Shown: positions 43,530 to 52,363 of the stretch, in pieces
Position numbering within the stretch: the stretch's first letter is position 1
Layout of the letters: each line of letters begins with the position of its first letter
Source: VXMF01 sp965206775
GTDB lineage: Bacteria; Acidobacteriota; Terriglobia; Bryobacterales; UBA6623
Direction of reading: 5' to 3'
Length of the DNA: 64,000 nucleotides
Assembly (NCBI GenBank): GCA_965206775.1
Contig: CBDBKU010000002.1
Location: 992,001 to 1,056,000, forward strand
Program-made: the position numbers and the translations under genes
Notes under the pieces: generated by a model
Databases searched by the model: none
What the model was told of the DNA's origin: nothing
Seen by the model: the letters and a program-made list of their open reading frames with translations, nothing else

Positions 43530-44948
43530 TCAGGCCGCTTCGCCGAGGAAGTGACTTATCCCGTTTGCGTAATAGCGTAGGATTGCGGCTTCGCTGGCCT
43601 CGGCACGATACAATCCGTCAATTTCTACGACAAGGTGCCGAAGCACAAGCATCCGCAGCCCTACCGTCACTGCGTAGTCGCGATCCGCCCTCGGTACATG
43701 GACATAGGCCTCTCGGGGTTCGAGTTCGTCGATCAACGACTGCACCTCGGCCTTGATCTCGAGTGCGCTCATCGCCAGCTCTGGGCGACGGGCGAATACC
43801 GTAGCGACCAGTGCCACCGGCAAGACGGGGATCGCTGAGGCGATCGCGGCGAGCAGTTCATCTCCGAGACGCTGTACGGCTTCAGCGTGCGCTTCCGCAC
43901 TCAACCGGCGAAAATCGAACTGCTGGCGGCGGCAGTAGGATCGCATCGAAATCGGCGTCCCGAAATTCACGCAGGCATATCCGAAGCGGTACCAGCGCCG
44001 CCGGATCATGAGGACAAGATTGTGCCCTACGGCTCTCAGGAGCGTCGCGATTGCGAAGCTTGCGCTCCGTTGCTCGGCTTCCGGGTCGAGTGCCCGAATC
44101 AGCGACCTGTCCTCCAGCACGCGGTCATAGCTGATTCCCACCGGGATGAATACGAGATCCCGGTCCCCCGAGGGATCGAACGATGACACCATGTAGCTGA
44201 TCAAGCCGAGTTTGAGCGGTCGCAAGCCGCCGTCGCGGCTCAGACCGCCCTCCGGGTACATAGCCTGCACTACGCCGCTCTCCGTTGCCATCTGGACGTA
44301 CCGCGCCAGGACTTGGCGATAGAGAGGGTTGCGGGAGTTGCGTCGGACGAAGTAGGCGCCAAGCGATCGGATCACGGTCTGCAGAGGCCAGACCTTGGCC
44401 CATTCGCCGACGGCGTAGCTGAGCGCCGTGCGGCTGGCTGCCATGAACGCGACGATCAGATAGTCCATGTTGCTTCGATGGTTCATCACGAACACAACGC
44501 TCGCGTTCGGGCTGATCTTGGACAGGGCGTCGTCATCCGAGTAGCCCAGGCGAATTCGATACAGGAGCTGGGCGATTCGACGCGCGAGGTAGTTCCCGAT
44601 CCGGAAGTATGCGTAGGCGTTGAACGACGGCACGATCTCTCGCGCGTAGCGCTCGATCTCGCCTCTGAGGACTTCCCTCGGGACGCCCGAGTCTTCGGCG
44701 TGCGAATCGACAGCTTGCATGACCTTCGGATCGGACACCAAGCGGTCAATCAGGACCTTCCTCCTGGTCAGCTTGAATGCCGGAATCTGGAACTGCAGGC
44801 GCGTATTCAACTCTTCGACGATTCGATTGATGCGCCGCCGGAGAAACCATCGCGTGCTGGGAATCAGCAGCCGCTCCAGTACGGACCACAGCACGATCAC
44901 GCCGGCCAGGGCGACGAGCCAGGCCGGGATTGCAATTGTTTCCGTCAT
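43530..44948 (-). CDS. PlsB-like glycerol-phosphate acyltransferase
   Basis: 472 aa. One N-terminal transmembrane helix (residues 8-27), then the acyltransferase core: H-x4-D in MNHRSNMDYL (His157, Asp162), GAYFVRRNSRNPLYRQV, and YPEGGLSRDG (233-240) for glycerol-phosphate binding, as in PlsB and DHAP acyltransferases. PlsB of E. coli is much longer (807 aa); this shorter form resembles the Acidobacteria and Actinobacteria GPAT-like proteins. Predicted to acylate a glycerol-phosphate at the inner membrane in phospholipid synthesis. An unrelated exported-protein gene follows it. Confidence 0.82.
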   Translation of the reverse strand: MTETIAIPAWLVALAGVIVLWSVLERLLIPSTRWFLRRRINRIVEELNTRLQFQIPAFKLTRRKVLIDRLVSDPKVMQAVDSHAEDSGVPREVLRGEIERYAREIVPSFNAYAYFRIGNYLARRIAQLLYRIRLGYSDDDALSKISPNASVVFVMNHRSNMDYLIVAFMAASRTALSYAVGEWAKVWPLQTVIRSLGAYFVRRNSRNPLYRQVLARYVQMATESGVVQAMYPEGGLSRDGGLRPLKLGLISYMVSSFDPSGDRDLVFIPVGISYDRVLEDRSLIRALDPEAEQRSASFAIATLLRAVGHNLVLMIRRRWYRFGYACVNFGTPISMRSYCRRQQFDFRRLSAEAHAEAVQRLGDELLAAIASAIPVLPVALVATVFARRPELAMSALEIKAEVQSLIDELEPREAYVHVPRADRDYAVTVGLRMLVLRHLVVEIDGLYRAEASEAAILRYYANGISHFLGEAA

Positions 44949-45415
44949 GGATGATCGTCTTCGGCTGTGGCTACCTGCAGGTCGTGCGAGAACCGCGCGG
45001 CCGGGAACTCGCTAGAGTCCACGCTACCCCGCCCAAGCGGCTCGCCGCCAATATGAGTGTATGAGCCCCGGACCACTGGTCAGGCTTGACCACGCACGGA
45101 GTCGCCGCGAGCGTGCGAGACGGAGGCGTTTGGCAGGGCGCGGTGCAATGACCGCTCGATGGTATCCCAAGTAGTCGTGCCAAGCCTGGCACGCTGCGGG
45201 ATTCGAGGGATGGCGCGGGCGAGTCAGTTCTGCACAGACGTGACCCGGAAACGGTGGTGGTTGGACGTCGGTCCCGCGAATGTGCGCGAGGCCAGAGGAC
45301 CAACTCCGCAACCGATTCGCCAGGAGTCCCGCGAAGCGGCCGCGAGGGCAGCGACCGAACGCTTGAGAATGGCTATGATGACAGGCGCATTGCGGTCGAT
45401 GAAAGGGGATGTTCG
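44949..45415. other. Divergent intergenic region
   Basis: Between the acyltransferase and esterase genes; no gene recognised. A purine-rich AAAGGGGAT immediately before 45416 is the ribosome-binding site of the next gene. Confidence 0.4.
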
Positions 45416-46303
45416 ATGAGGGGCTGGTTTGCTGCGGCGCTGTTTCTGGGAGGCGTTGTCGTCACCGCTTCCCAAGCTGCCGAGCCGGTGGTGTGGGCCT
45501 TGTGGCCAGGGGAGCCGCCGGGGGAGCGCGCGGAACTCGCGCCGGAGTTCGATAGGACCGGCCCGGACGGTCGGCTCGTCGCCGGACGTCGCGTCATTCG
45601 GCTGACCAACGTCTCCACTCCGAATGTTTCGATCTTCAAGCCCAAGGCCGAGGTCGATACGGGAACGGCGGTTGTCATTGCGCCCGGGGGAGGGCACACC
45701 ATCCTCGCCTACGACCTGGAAGGGACCGAAGTGGCCGAATGGTTGAACTCGATCGGCATCACGGGAATCGTGCTCAAGTATCGAGTCCCGAGCCGAGACC
45801 CAGCCAAGCGGTGGCTTGCGTCGGTACAAGATGGCCAGAGGGCGATGAGCCTCGTGCGGGGAAGAGCGCAAGAGATTGGAATCGACCCCGATAGGATCGG
45901 CATCCTTGGGTTTTCGGCCGGAGGCTCGCCGGTGCGATACACGGCGTTGGTCAAGGAACGCCTCTACAAGCCGGTGGACAAGTACGACGACGTGCCGTTC
46001 CGGCCGGACTTTGCGGCTCCGATCTACTCGGGAGGCATTCCGGACGGAGCGACGATCACCGAGGATTGCCCTCCCTTCTTCATGGTGATCGCCCACGACG
46101 ATCGGGACCGCTCGGTCGCGATGGCGGAACTGTACATCGCCCTCAAGAAAGCGAATGTCTCGACGGAGCTCCATATCTACGAGAGCGGCGGCCACGGGTA
46201 CGGATTGCGACCGACTGAGCTGCCCGTGACGAGCTGGCCCGACCGCATGGAGGAGTGGATGCGCCGGCTCGAGCTGCTAGAGCCGAGTGAGGCTGTTCGT
46301 TAG
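45416..46303 (+). CDS. Exported alpha/beta hydrolase (acetylesterase-like)
   Basis: 295 aa. Sec signal at 1-22. G-F-S-A-G with nucleophile Ser167, oxyanion block VVIAPGGGHTILAYDLEG near 87-103, acid candidate in AHDDRDRS, and catalytic His in SGGHGYG. This set resembles the secreted xylan-esterase/BD-FAE-type hydrolases. AAAGGGGA precedes the ATG at 45416. First of three same-strand genes up to 49.9 kb, but with a 300-bp gap before the TPR gene. Confidence 0.87.
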   Translation: MRGWFAAALFLGGVVVTASQAAEPVVWALWPGEPPGERAELAPEFDRTGPDGRLVAGRRVIRLTNVSTPNVSIFKPKAEVDTGTAVVIAPGGGHTILAYDLEGTEVAEWLNSIGITGIVLKYRVPSRDPAKRWLASVQDGQRAMSLVRGRAQEIGIDPDRIGILGFSAGGSPVRYTALVKERLYKPVDKYDDVPFRPDFAAPIYSGGIPDGATITEDCPPFFMVIAHDDRDRSVAMAELYIALKKANVSTELHIYESGGHGYGLRPTELPVTSWPDRMEEWMRRLELLEPSEAVR

Positions 46304-46604
46304 TCCTGCGATCCTGCCCCTCGACCTAGATGCCTTGAAGGCGGATCCCCAGCACGCGATGCGCGATGCCGAGGCGCTCGCGGACCTCGATCCACGTGCT
46401 TTCGACCCAGATGCGTACCAGTCCTTCCTATCGCGGTTCTCCCTGACCAGGCCGGTTCGACATCGGCGAGCAGTCACAGTCCAGGCAGGGCGAGAAGTCT
46501 TTCCTGATCGTGAGGAGCACGTCGGCGCCGGAGGTGGCGAAGCTCTAGGCCCGCAACCCTGTAATCTAAGGGCGTTCGCGCCTCTCGGCGCAAACGGTGC
46601 CGGA
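46304..46604. other. No gene seen
   Basis: 300 bp between the esterase and the first TPR gene. A frame open to 46287 continues 5' of the TPR start but its peptide looks non-coding; a weak promoter may lie here. Confidence 0.35.
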
Positions 46605-48188
46605 ATGCCGAACCCATTGAGCAGCCGCTGCCCAAGCCTCGCGACGACCGCCGCGTTCGTAGTGGTCGCGTCGTTCGCCTTCGGGCAATCCCCCCGCGAC
46701 CTGTACCAGCAAGCCGTCTCGCACATGCAGCAGGGCGAGTGGGATCCCGCGATCGCGATGCTCCGCGAGGTCGTCTCGGCCGTGCCGGGGAACGCTAGGC
46801 TCCACAACACCCTAGGCATCGCGCTTTCCTCGAGCGGCGACGCCGCGGCCGCCGCCGAGCAGTTCGAGCAGGCGCTCGAACTGGAACCGGGCTACCCTTC
46901 GGCTCTCAAGAACCTGGCCTTGCACGAGATGTCCCTGAATCGTCCGGACTCCGCGAAGCCATACTTCGACCGTCTTCTGGGGGTGCCGGGCGAGGACGCC
47001 TTCGCCCACCTCGGGCTCGCCGAGATCGCATTCGCGAGGGGGGAGTACTCTGTTGCCGCCCCGCATTTCGAGGAGAGCCACGGCCTGCTGGCCAGGGATC
47101 CCCGGCTGCTCGTGAATTTCGCAACGGCCCTGCTGGAGATCGGGCGGCCCTCGCAGGCATTCCTGGCGCTGGAGAGACTGCCGGCCACTGCGCCCCCCCA
47201 GCTGCACTTCAAAGCGGGGCTGGCGCTCGCGGGCCTTGAAAGGTACGTGTTGGCGGCACGTGAATTCGAACTGGCTGAAGGATCGGAAGTCGATCCGTAC
47301 GAGCTTGGATTCAACCTCGTGCTGGCGTACGTCATGAGCGACCGGCACGACAAGGCTGTCCGGGCGGGCGAGGCGCTGCTCGGGGGAGGGCATCGAACAG
47401 CAGAGCTTCACAACCTCCTTGCGCGAGCGTACGAAGCTACCGGAGACACCCACAGCGCTTACGGCGCGCTGCGAACCGCGACCGAGCTGGATCCCGGCGA
47501 CCAGTCGAACTACGTCGACCTCGTAGCCCTTTGCCTGGATCACGAGAATTTCGATCTCGGGGTCGAGATCGCGGACATTTCCGTCGACCGGCTGCCCGAT
47601 TCGCATCGCCTCCACCTGCAGCGCGGTGTCGCCCTGGCAATGAAGGGCCGATTCGAAGACGCCGAGATGGCATTCGAGCGAGCCGCTGAGCTCGCGCCCG
47701 ACGAGAGCCTGCCCGGTTCGGCTCTCGGCCTGATCCTCATGCAGCAGGATCGGCTCCCGGACGCAGTGCAGGTCCTGCGGGCGCGACGCGAGAGAAAACC
47801 TGACGACTACCTCGTTCTGTGGTTCCTGGCCGAGGCGTTGCAGCGGTCCGGGGTGGACCCCGGCACTGCAGAGGAGGCCGAAGCTGTCGATGCCCTCCGC
47901 GAGTCGGTCGCACTGAATCCGAACCTCTTCCAGTCGCACTTGCTGTTGGGGAAGATGCTGGCCCGGCGAGGATCGCTGGACGAAGCCGTCAAGCATCTTG
48001 AGACAGCGCGAGTCATCGATTCCAGCGATGTGTCGGCCACGTACCAGCTCGCGCTTGTGCATCGGAGCCGGGGAAACGCGGAACGGGCGAGGGAACTGTT
48101 CGCGCTTGTCGGCCAGCAGAAAGCGGAGGATCGCGAGGAATTCACCAAGGGCGGGTTGCTCCGGATCGTTCGAGAAGGCTCGCCGTGA
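46605..48188 (+). CDS. Exported TPR protein 1
   Basis: 527 aa. Signal peptide at 1-27 (SLATTAAFVVVASFAFGQ), then about ten tetratricopeptide repeats, clear ones including NTLGIALSSSGDAAAAAEQF, NLLARAYEATGDTHSAYGAL and LLLGKMLARRGSLDEAVKHL. Repeat proteins of this sort scaffold protein complexes; no enzymatic motif. Only 10 bp separate it from the next TPR gene, so the two form an operon. Confidence 0.85.
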   Translation: MPNPLSSRCPSLATTAAFVVVASFAFGQSPRDLYQQAVSHMQQGEWDPAIAMLREVVSAVPGNARLHNTLGIALSSSGDAAAAAEQFEQALELEPGYPSALKNLALHEMSLNRPDSAKPYFDRLLGVPGEDAFAHLGLAEIAFARGEYSVAAPHFEESHGLLARDPRLLVNFATALLEIGRPSQAFLALERLPATAPPQLHFKAGLALAGLERYVLAAREFELAEGSEVDPYELGFNLVLAYVMSDRHDKAVRAGEALLGGGHRTAELHNLLARAYEATGDTHSAYGALRTATELDPGDQSNYVDLVALCLDHENFDLGVEIADISVDRLPDSHRLHLQRGVALAMKGRFEDAEMAFERAAELAPDESLPGSALGLILMQQDRLPDAVQVLRARRERKPDDYLVLWFLAEALQRSGVDPGTAEEAEAVDALRESVALNPNLFQSHLLLGKMLARRGSLDEAVKHLETARVIDSSDVSATYQLALVHRSRGNAERARELFALVGQQKAEDREEFTKGGLLRIVREGSP

Positions 48189-48198
48189 ACCGGTCTTC

Positions 48199-49887
48199 AT
48201 GCTGGACAAGGGCGGGGGGAACCTCGTGACGCTCGGCTCGATGGCGCTCGGCCCGGCACTCGCCTCCTGGAATTTGATGGCTGGGCTGGTGGGCAGGATC
48301 GGCACGTCAACGCGACCGATAGCGCTACTGGCGCTAGCTGCGGTTTCTTGGTGTCACCTCGCGGCTCAAGACGCCGGCCCGGGCACCATCGCATCCAAGT
48401 ACCGGGCGCAGGGACTCCGATACCTCAATGAAGGCAGCCCGCAGGCTGCTCTCGGTCACTTTTACGCGGCGGTCGAGGCGGATCCCGCAGACAAGGAGTC
48501 GCATCGCGCCATCGGCATCATCCTTGCCGAAAGCAGCCGGCTGGCCGATGCGCTGAGCCACCTCGAGAAGGCCGTGGAGATCGACCCGGACTACGCTGAG
48601 GCTCACTTCCATCGCGCGATGGCGCTCGAACGCTCCGGCCGCGCCGATGAATCGATCGATTCGTATCACGAGGCCCTTCGATCCGATCCGCACCTGCTTC
48701 CGGCCCGCTACATGCTGAGCGCCGCGCTGCGCAAGCGGGGTGACACACGCGGAACGGAACGATTGCTCAGGAACATCGTGGCGCGCGCGCCGGAGTTCTC
48801 TGAAGCGCTGTTCAACCTTGCCGTCCTGCTGCAGCGGGAGGGGAAGACGGAAGACGCCCTTGCGCTTCTCAGAAAAGCCAACGAAATTGAACCTGACAAT
48901 CCGCGTACGTTGCTGGCCATGGGAATCGCGCGTGCGGAACTCGAGGACGTTTCCGGTGCCGTCTCGGCCCTCCGCAGGACTGTCGAACTGCAGCCCGGCA
49001 GTCCCGAAGCGCTTTACAATCTCGGTCTTGCGCTGACCAAGCGGCAGGCGCTCGACGAGGCCATCGAGTGCTTCCGCTCCGCATTGGAATCCGCCCCGTC
49101 TTATCCGGGAGCTCGTCGCGCGCTAGGCGCCGCGCTGCAGCAAAGCGGCGATCTCGCCGCCGCCGCGGCCCAGCTCGAACTGGCAGTGCAGGAATTCCCC
49201 AGTGATTCCGATGCCCGCAACACTCTCGGAGCCGTGCTGATGAGGCTCAAGGACTTGGACGGCGCGATCCGCCATCTGGAGGAAGCGATTCGAAGGACGC
49301 CGCTGCTTGTCAAGGCGCATCGGAATCTCGCGCAGGCATACCAGCGCGCCGGGCGCGAGGAGGATGCGCGATCTGCGAGCGAGAGATCCGTCGCCGCTGC
49401 TGCCCGGCGATCCAGCGAGGGCCGGGCAGCGCTGCTCGTCCAAGCTGGGAAGCGGCTTCTCGAGACGGGCGACGCTTCGGCGGCGATCGAATCGTTTCGC
49501 GAGGCGATCGATGTCCGCCCGGACTTCGAGGATGCGCACCTCTACCATGGCATCGCTGTGCGGGCGGCTGGCGGCGACATGGACGCGTCTCTGGCATCTC
49601 TGGATACGGCGCTTCAACTCAACCGGCAAAGGGCCGAGGCGCATTACCAGCGGGGCTTGACGCTAAGCGAGGCCGGACGGCAGGACGAGGCTCTCGCCGC
49701 TTTCCGCGCTTCCGTCCGTCTCGCCCCCAGCTTGGCCGAGGCCCAGCGCGCCCTGGCAAGCCTCGCCTTCCGAAGGGGCGACTTAGCGTCTGCTCGAACC
49801 GCGTTGAGCGCTGTTCTCATGTGGCATCCCGATGATCGCGAGGCCCGGGATTTCTTCGCGAGGGTCCGCAGCCAGCTGGCGGAATAG
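48199..49887 (+). CDS. Exported TPR protein 2
   Basis: 562 aa if started at ATG 48199; starts at 48241 or 48277 are possible, the last giving the neatest signal peptide (MAGLVGRIGTSTRPIALLAL). About thirteen TPR units follow, for example ALGHFYAAVEADPADKESHR, LFNLAVLLQREGKTEDALAL and ALYNLGLALTKRQALDEAIE. Likely partner or paralogue of TPR protein 1, from which it is separated by 10 bp. Confidence 0.83.
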   Translation: MLDKGGGNLVTLGSMALGPALASWNLMAGLVGRIGTSTRPIALLALAAVSWCHLAAQDAGPGTIASKYRAQGLRYLNEGSPQAALGHFYAAVEADPADKESHRAIGIILAESSRLADALSHLEKAVEIDPDYAEAHFHRAMALERSGRADESIDSYHEALRSDPHLLPARYMLSAALRKRGDTRGTERLLRNIVARAPEFSEALFNLAVLLQREGKTEDALALLRKANEIEPDNPRTLLAMGIARAELEDVSGAVSALRRTVELQPGSPEALYNLGLALTKRQALDEAIECFRSALESAPSYPGARRALGAALQQSGDLAAAAAQLELAVQEFPSDSDARNTLGAVLMRLKDLDGAIRHLEEAIRRTPLLVKAHRNLAQAYQRAGREEDARSASERSVAAAARRSSEGRAALLVQAGKRLLETGDASAAIESFREAIDVRPDFEDAHLYHGIAVRAAGGDMDASLASLDTALQLNRQRAEAHYQRGLTLSEAGRQDEALAAFRASVRLAPSLAEAQRALASLAFRRGDLASARTALSAVLMWHPDDREARDFFARVRSQLAE

Positions 49888-49918
49888 CGGTGCCGCGGCA
49901 GCCGGCCGGCGTTCCGGC

Positions 49919-51259
49919 TCAGTCTTTCAGGCGGCCTGCGCTGCGAGCCATGGCCTCGACGGCTCCCATGACGACGTCTTCCACGCCCGGCTGGAACAAG
50001 CCGTATTCGACGTAGAGGCCGCGCGTCTCGTAGCCGCCTTCCCGCAGGATGCGCGACGTGGGCAGGTAGCCGAACACGTCGTTGCTGTAGCCGCTGACCC
50101 AGAGATTCAACGGACCCAGAGCCTCCTGTGACAGGCGCACGTAGTCCACGACCGTCTCGCCGCTGAAGGCGACCAGCGTCAAGTCCGAGCCGAACTGCCA
50201 CAGCGCAAACGGCGCGCTGTAGGATCGTAGCAGCGGCTCTCCTCGGTCCAGCTTGGCGAGCGCGCCTTCCGTGAAGAACCGCCGGTAAGAAGGCGCTCCG
50301 ACTTGCATCGCCTCGATCTGCTCCCTTGCGTGTCCGACTAGAGGCAATTCGACTCTCTGAAATTCCGTCCGGAGCGGACCTCGCACCGGCGTCAGTGAGC
50401 CGCCGAGGACCTCTTGCACCGTTGCGGCCAGTTCGCTCCCGTGGCGCCTGGCCAGATCGAGGGTGCCGCGAGGGTACGGATTGGCATCTGCCGCGCAGCC
50501 CGTCACGAACATGGCCTGAACTCCCGCGTTGCGCGTCTCGAGGAATTGCTGCGCGTAGCCGGCATAGTCCCCGGCGATGAGCATGTTGCGCCCGGTCAGC
50601 GTCGTGCAGTGGGATCCGGCTCCGAAGATCACGGCCCTGGGCCTGCCGTCCGGTCCCGCGACCCGCAGAACCGGAACCGTGCGGTCGGCAGGGCCGCTCG
50701 GGTTCGTGCCGAGAATCACGCCGTTGGCGGTGAACTCCCGCCGGTTCATGACGAATGTCGCGACGCCGCGACCCCACGACAGATGTGCCGGACGCAAGTC
50801 CCTCAGAGCCTTCTGTGCCCCAGCGACGATCTTGTCCTCCATCTCCTCTATGTAGCGCTCGATGTCCTTGCGGCTCGATTCCGGAACAGACGCCATCATC
50901 GAACCTGCGACGAGGGGGCCCGCGTGGGTATGCGAGGCGTTGAGCAGGATCTGGCCCCTGGCTAGGCCGTCGCTTTCGCTCAGCCGGCGGCAGATCGACG
51001 CGGACCGCTCGTTCGTGAAGCCTAGGATGTCAGCGGTAATCAGCAGCGCCCGCCCGCCGTCGCGATCCTCGATGGCCATCGCCTTGGCATGCAGCCGCTG
51101 GGCGACTGCCTCGAACGGGGCTCTGCGGGACGCGTAGCCCGACATTGGTATCGGCTCCGCAGGCGTGATATCGACTGTCGCAAGCCCTACGCTCCAATCG
51201 GCCGGCTGGGCCCCAATCAGCGTCGCTGCGACGAGGAGTTTGGCGCCTAGCAACCGCAT
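49919..51259 (-). CDS. Exported neutral ceramidase-like hydrolase
   Basis: 446 aa with a Sec signal at 1-18. The N-terminal domain pattern matches alkaline/neutral ceramidases: VGLATVDITPAEPIPMSGYA, LHAKAMAIEDRDGGRALLI, LNASHTHAGPLV (zinc His pair S-H-T-H), and AGSHCTTLTGRNMLIAGDYAG with the nucleophile-like residue. The C-terminal Ig-like domain of full-length ceramidases (650+ aa) is absent, as in many bacterial members. The substrate may be a ceramide, another amide or unknown. The start is the ATG 51259 at the signal; longer in-frame reading goes into the neighbouring gene. Confidence 0.83.
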   Translation of the reverse strand: MRLLGAKLLVAATLIGAQPADWSVGLATVDITPAEPIPMSGYASRRAPFEAVAQRLHAKAMAIEDRDGGRALLITADILGFTNERSASICRRLSESDGLARGQILLNASHTHAGPLVAGSMMASVPESSRKDIERYIEEMEDKIVAGAQKALRDLRPAHLSWGRGVATFVMNRREFTANGVILGTNPSGPADRTVPVLRVAGPDGRPRAVIFGAGSHCTTLTGRNMLIAGDYAGYAQQFLETRNAGVQAMFVTGCAADANPYPRGTLDLARRHGSELAATVQEVLGGSLTPVRGPLRTEFQRVELPLVGHAREQIEAMQVGAPSYRRFFTEGALAKLDRGEPLLRSYSAPFALWQFGSDLTLVAFSGETVVDYVRLSQEALGPLNLWVSGYSNDVFGYLPTSRILREGGYETRGLYVEYGLFQPGVEDVVMGAVEAMARSAGRLKD

Positions 51260-51315
51260 TTTGCCCAGAGTATACCGCTGAGCCGGCGGTTCGGAACTTC
51301 GGCTGCGTCCTGTCG

Positions 51316-52314
51316 CTAGCCGCCGACCCGGACGGTCCGTCCGGTCGCCGCCGACTCTGCGGCCGCGTCCGCGAGAACGAGCGCCCGCCGTCCGTCGTCG
51401 AAGGACGGCGACGGCGAGACGCCCGATTCGATGGAGTCCACGAATGCGTCGATCTCGCGGACGTACGATTCGGCGTACCGCTCGATGAAGAAATGATGCA
51501 GCCGGTCCCGGGCCGACGTCGCAGTCCCCGTGAATCGCGAGACGTTCGTCACGGTCGGATTCTCCGAAACCAGCATGCCCTTCTCGCCGAACAGCTCGAT
51601 TCGCTGGTCGTACCCGTAGGCGCACCGTCGCGAGCAGTTGATGTGGCACAGGGCGCCCGACTCCATGCGCAGGACCGCCATTGCCGCGTCGATGTCTCCG
51701 ATCTCACCGATGCGAGGATCGACCAGTACGGCTCCCATGGCAGCGACCTCGACTGGCTCCTCGCGGAACAGGAACCGGGCGATGTCGAAATCGTGGATAG
51801 CCATGTCGCGAAAGATCCCGCCGGAGACGCGCAGGTAGTCGAGCGGGGGCGGAGCCGGATCGCGGCTCGTGATCACCGCCTGCTCCAGCCGCCCGAGTTC
51901 GCCGTCCAGCGCGGCCTCGCGAAGCGCCCCGTGACTCGGGTCGAACCGCCGGTTGAAGCCGATCTGGACGGGCGCGCCTGACATCTCCACAACCTTGCGG
52001 CAAGCTTCGACTCTGTGGATGTCGAGGTGGATGGGCTTTTCGCACAGCACGGCCTTGCCGGCCCGCGCCGCCCTTTCGATCAGGTCGCAGTGTGTGTCCG
52101 TGGAGGTTGCGATCAGCACGGCGTCGATCGAGGCGTCCCCGAGGATGGCGTCGACCGATCCAGCGGCACGGGTGCCGGATTCCTGAGCTGCCGCGGCACT
52201 CGCGGCGGAATCCACGTCGTAGATTCCCGCGAGTTCCACGCGCGGATTGGCGGCGAGGTTCCTCGCATGCATGCGGCCGATACGGCCCGCACCGAACTGT
52301 CCGATCGAGAGCAT
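51316..52314 (-). CDS. Gfo/Idh/MocA oxidoreductase, inositol 2-dehydrogenase-like
   Basis: 333 aa, cytosolic. N-terminal Rossmann G-A-G-R-I-G near residue 8, then the family signature AVLCEKPIHLD and FNRRFDPSH; the catalytic block is GGIFRDMAIHDFDIARFL with Asp and His. This pattern is closest to IolG (myo-inositol 2-dehydrogenase), but several sugar dehydrogenases share it, so the symbol is not assigned. No iol cluster is nearby. The start at 52314 was chosen because it begins the Rossmann strand. Confidence 0.85.
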   Translation of the reverse strand: MLSIGQFGAGRIGRMHARNLAANPRVELAGIYDVDSAASAAAAQESGTRAAGSVDAILGDASIDAVLIATSTDTHCDLIERAARAGKAVLCEKPIHLDIHRVEACRKVVEMSGAPVQIGFNRRFDPSHGALREAALDGELGRLEQAVITSRDPAPPPLDYLRVSGGIFRDMAIHDFDIARFLFREEPVEVAAMGAVLVDPRIGEIGDIDAAMAVLRMESGALCHINCSRRCAYGYDQRIELFGEKGMLVSENPTVTNVSRFTGTATSARDRLHHFFIERYAESYVREIDAFVDSIESGVSPSPSFDDGRRALVLADAAAESAATGRTVRVGG

Positions 52315-52363
52315 TCTGGTTCCGATTCCTGAGCGTGCCTGCGTTCCGATTCGCAACGGGATT

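Noticed and set aside
46812..48305. A 497-codon minus-strand frame opposite the TPR genes
   Set aside because: Composition is rich in Arg, Gln and Leu without domains, and both TPR genes are convincing on the plus strand.
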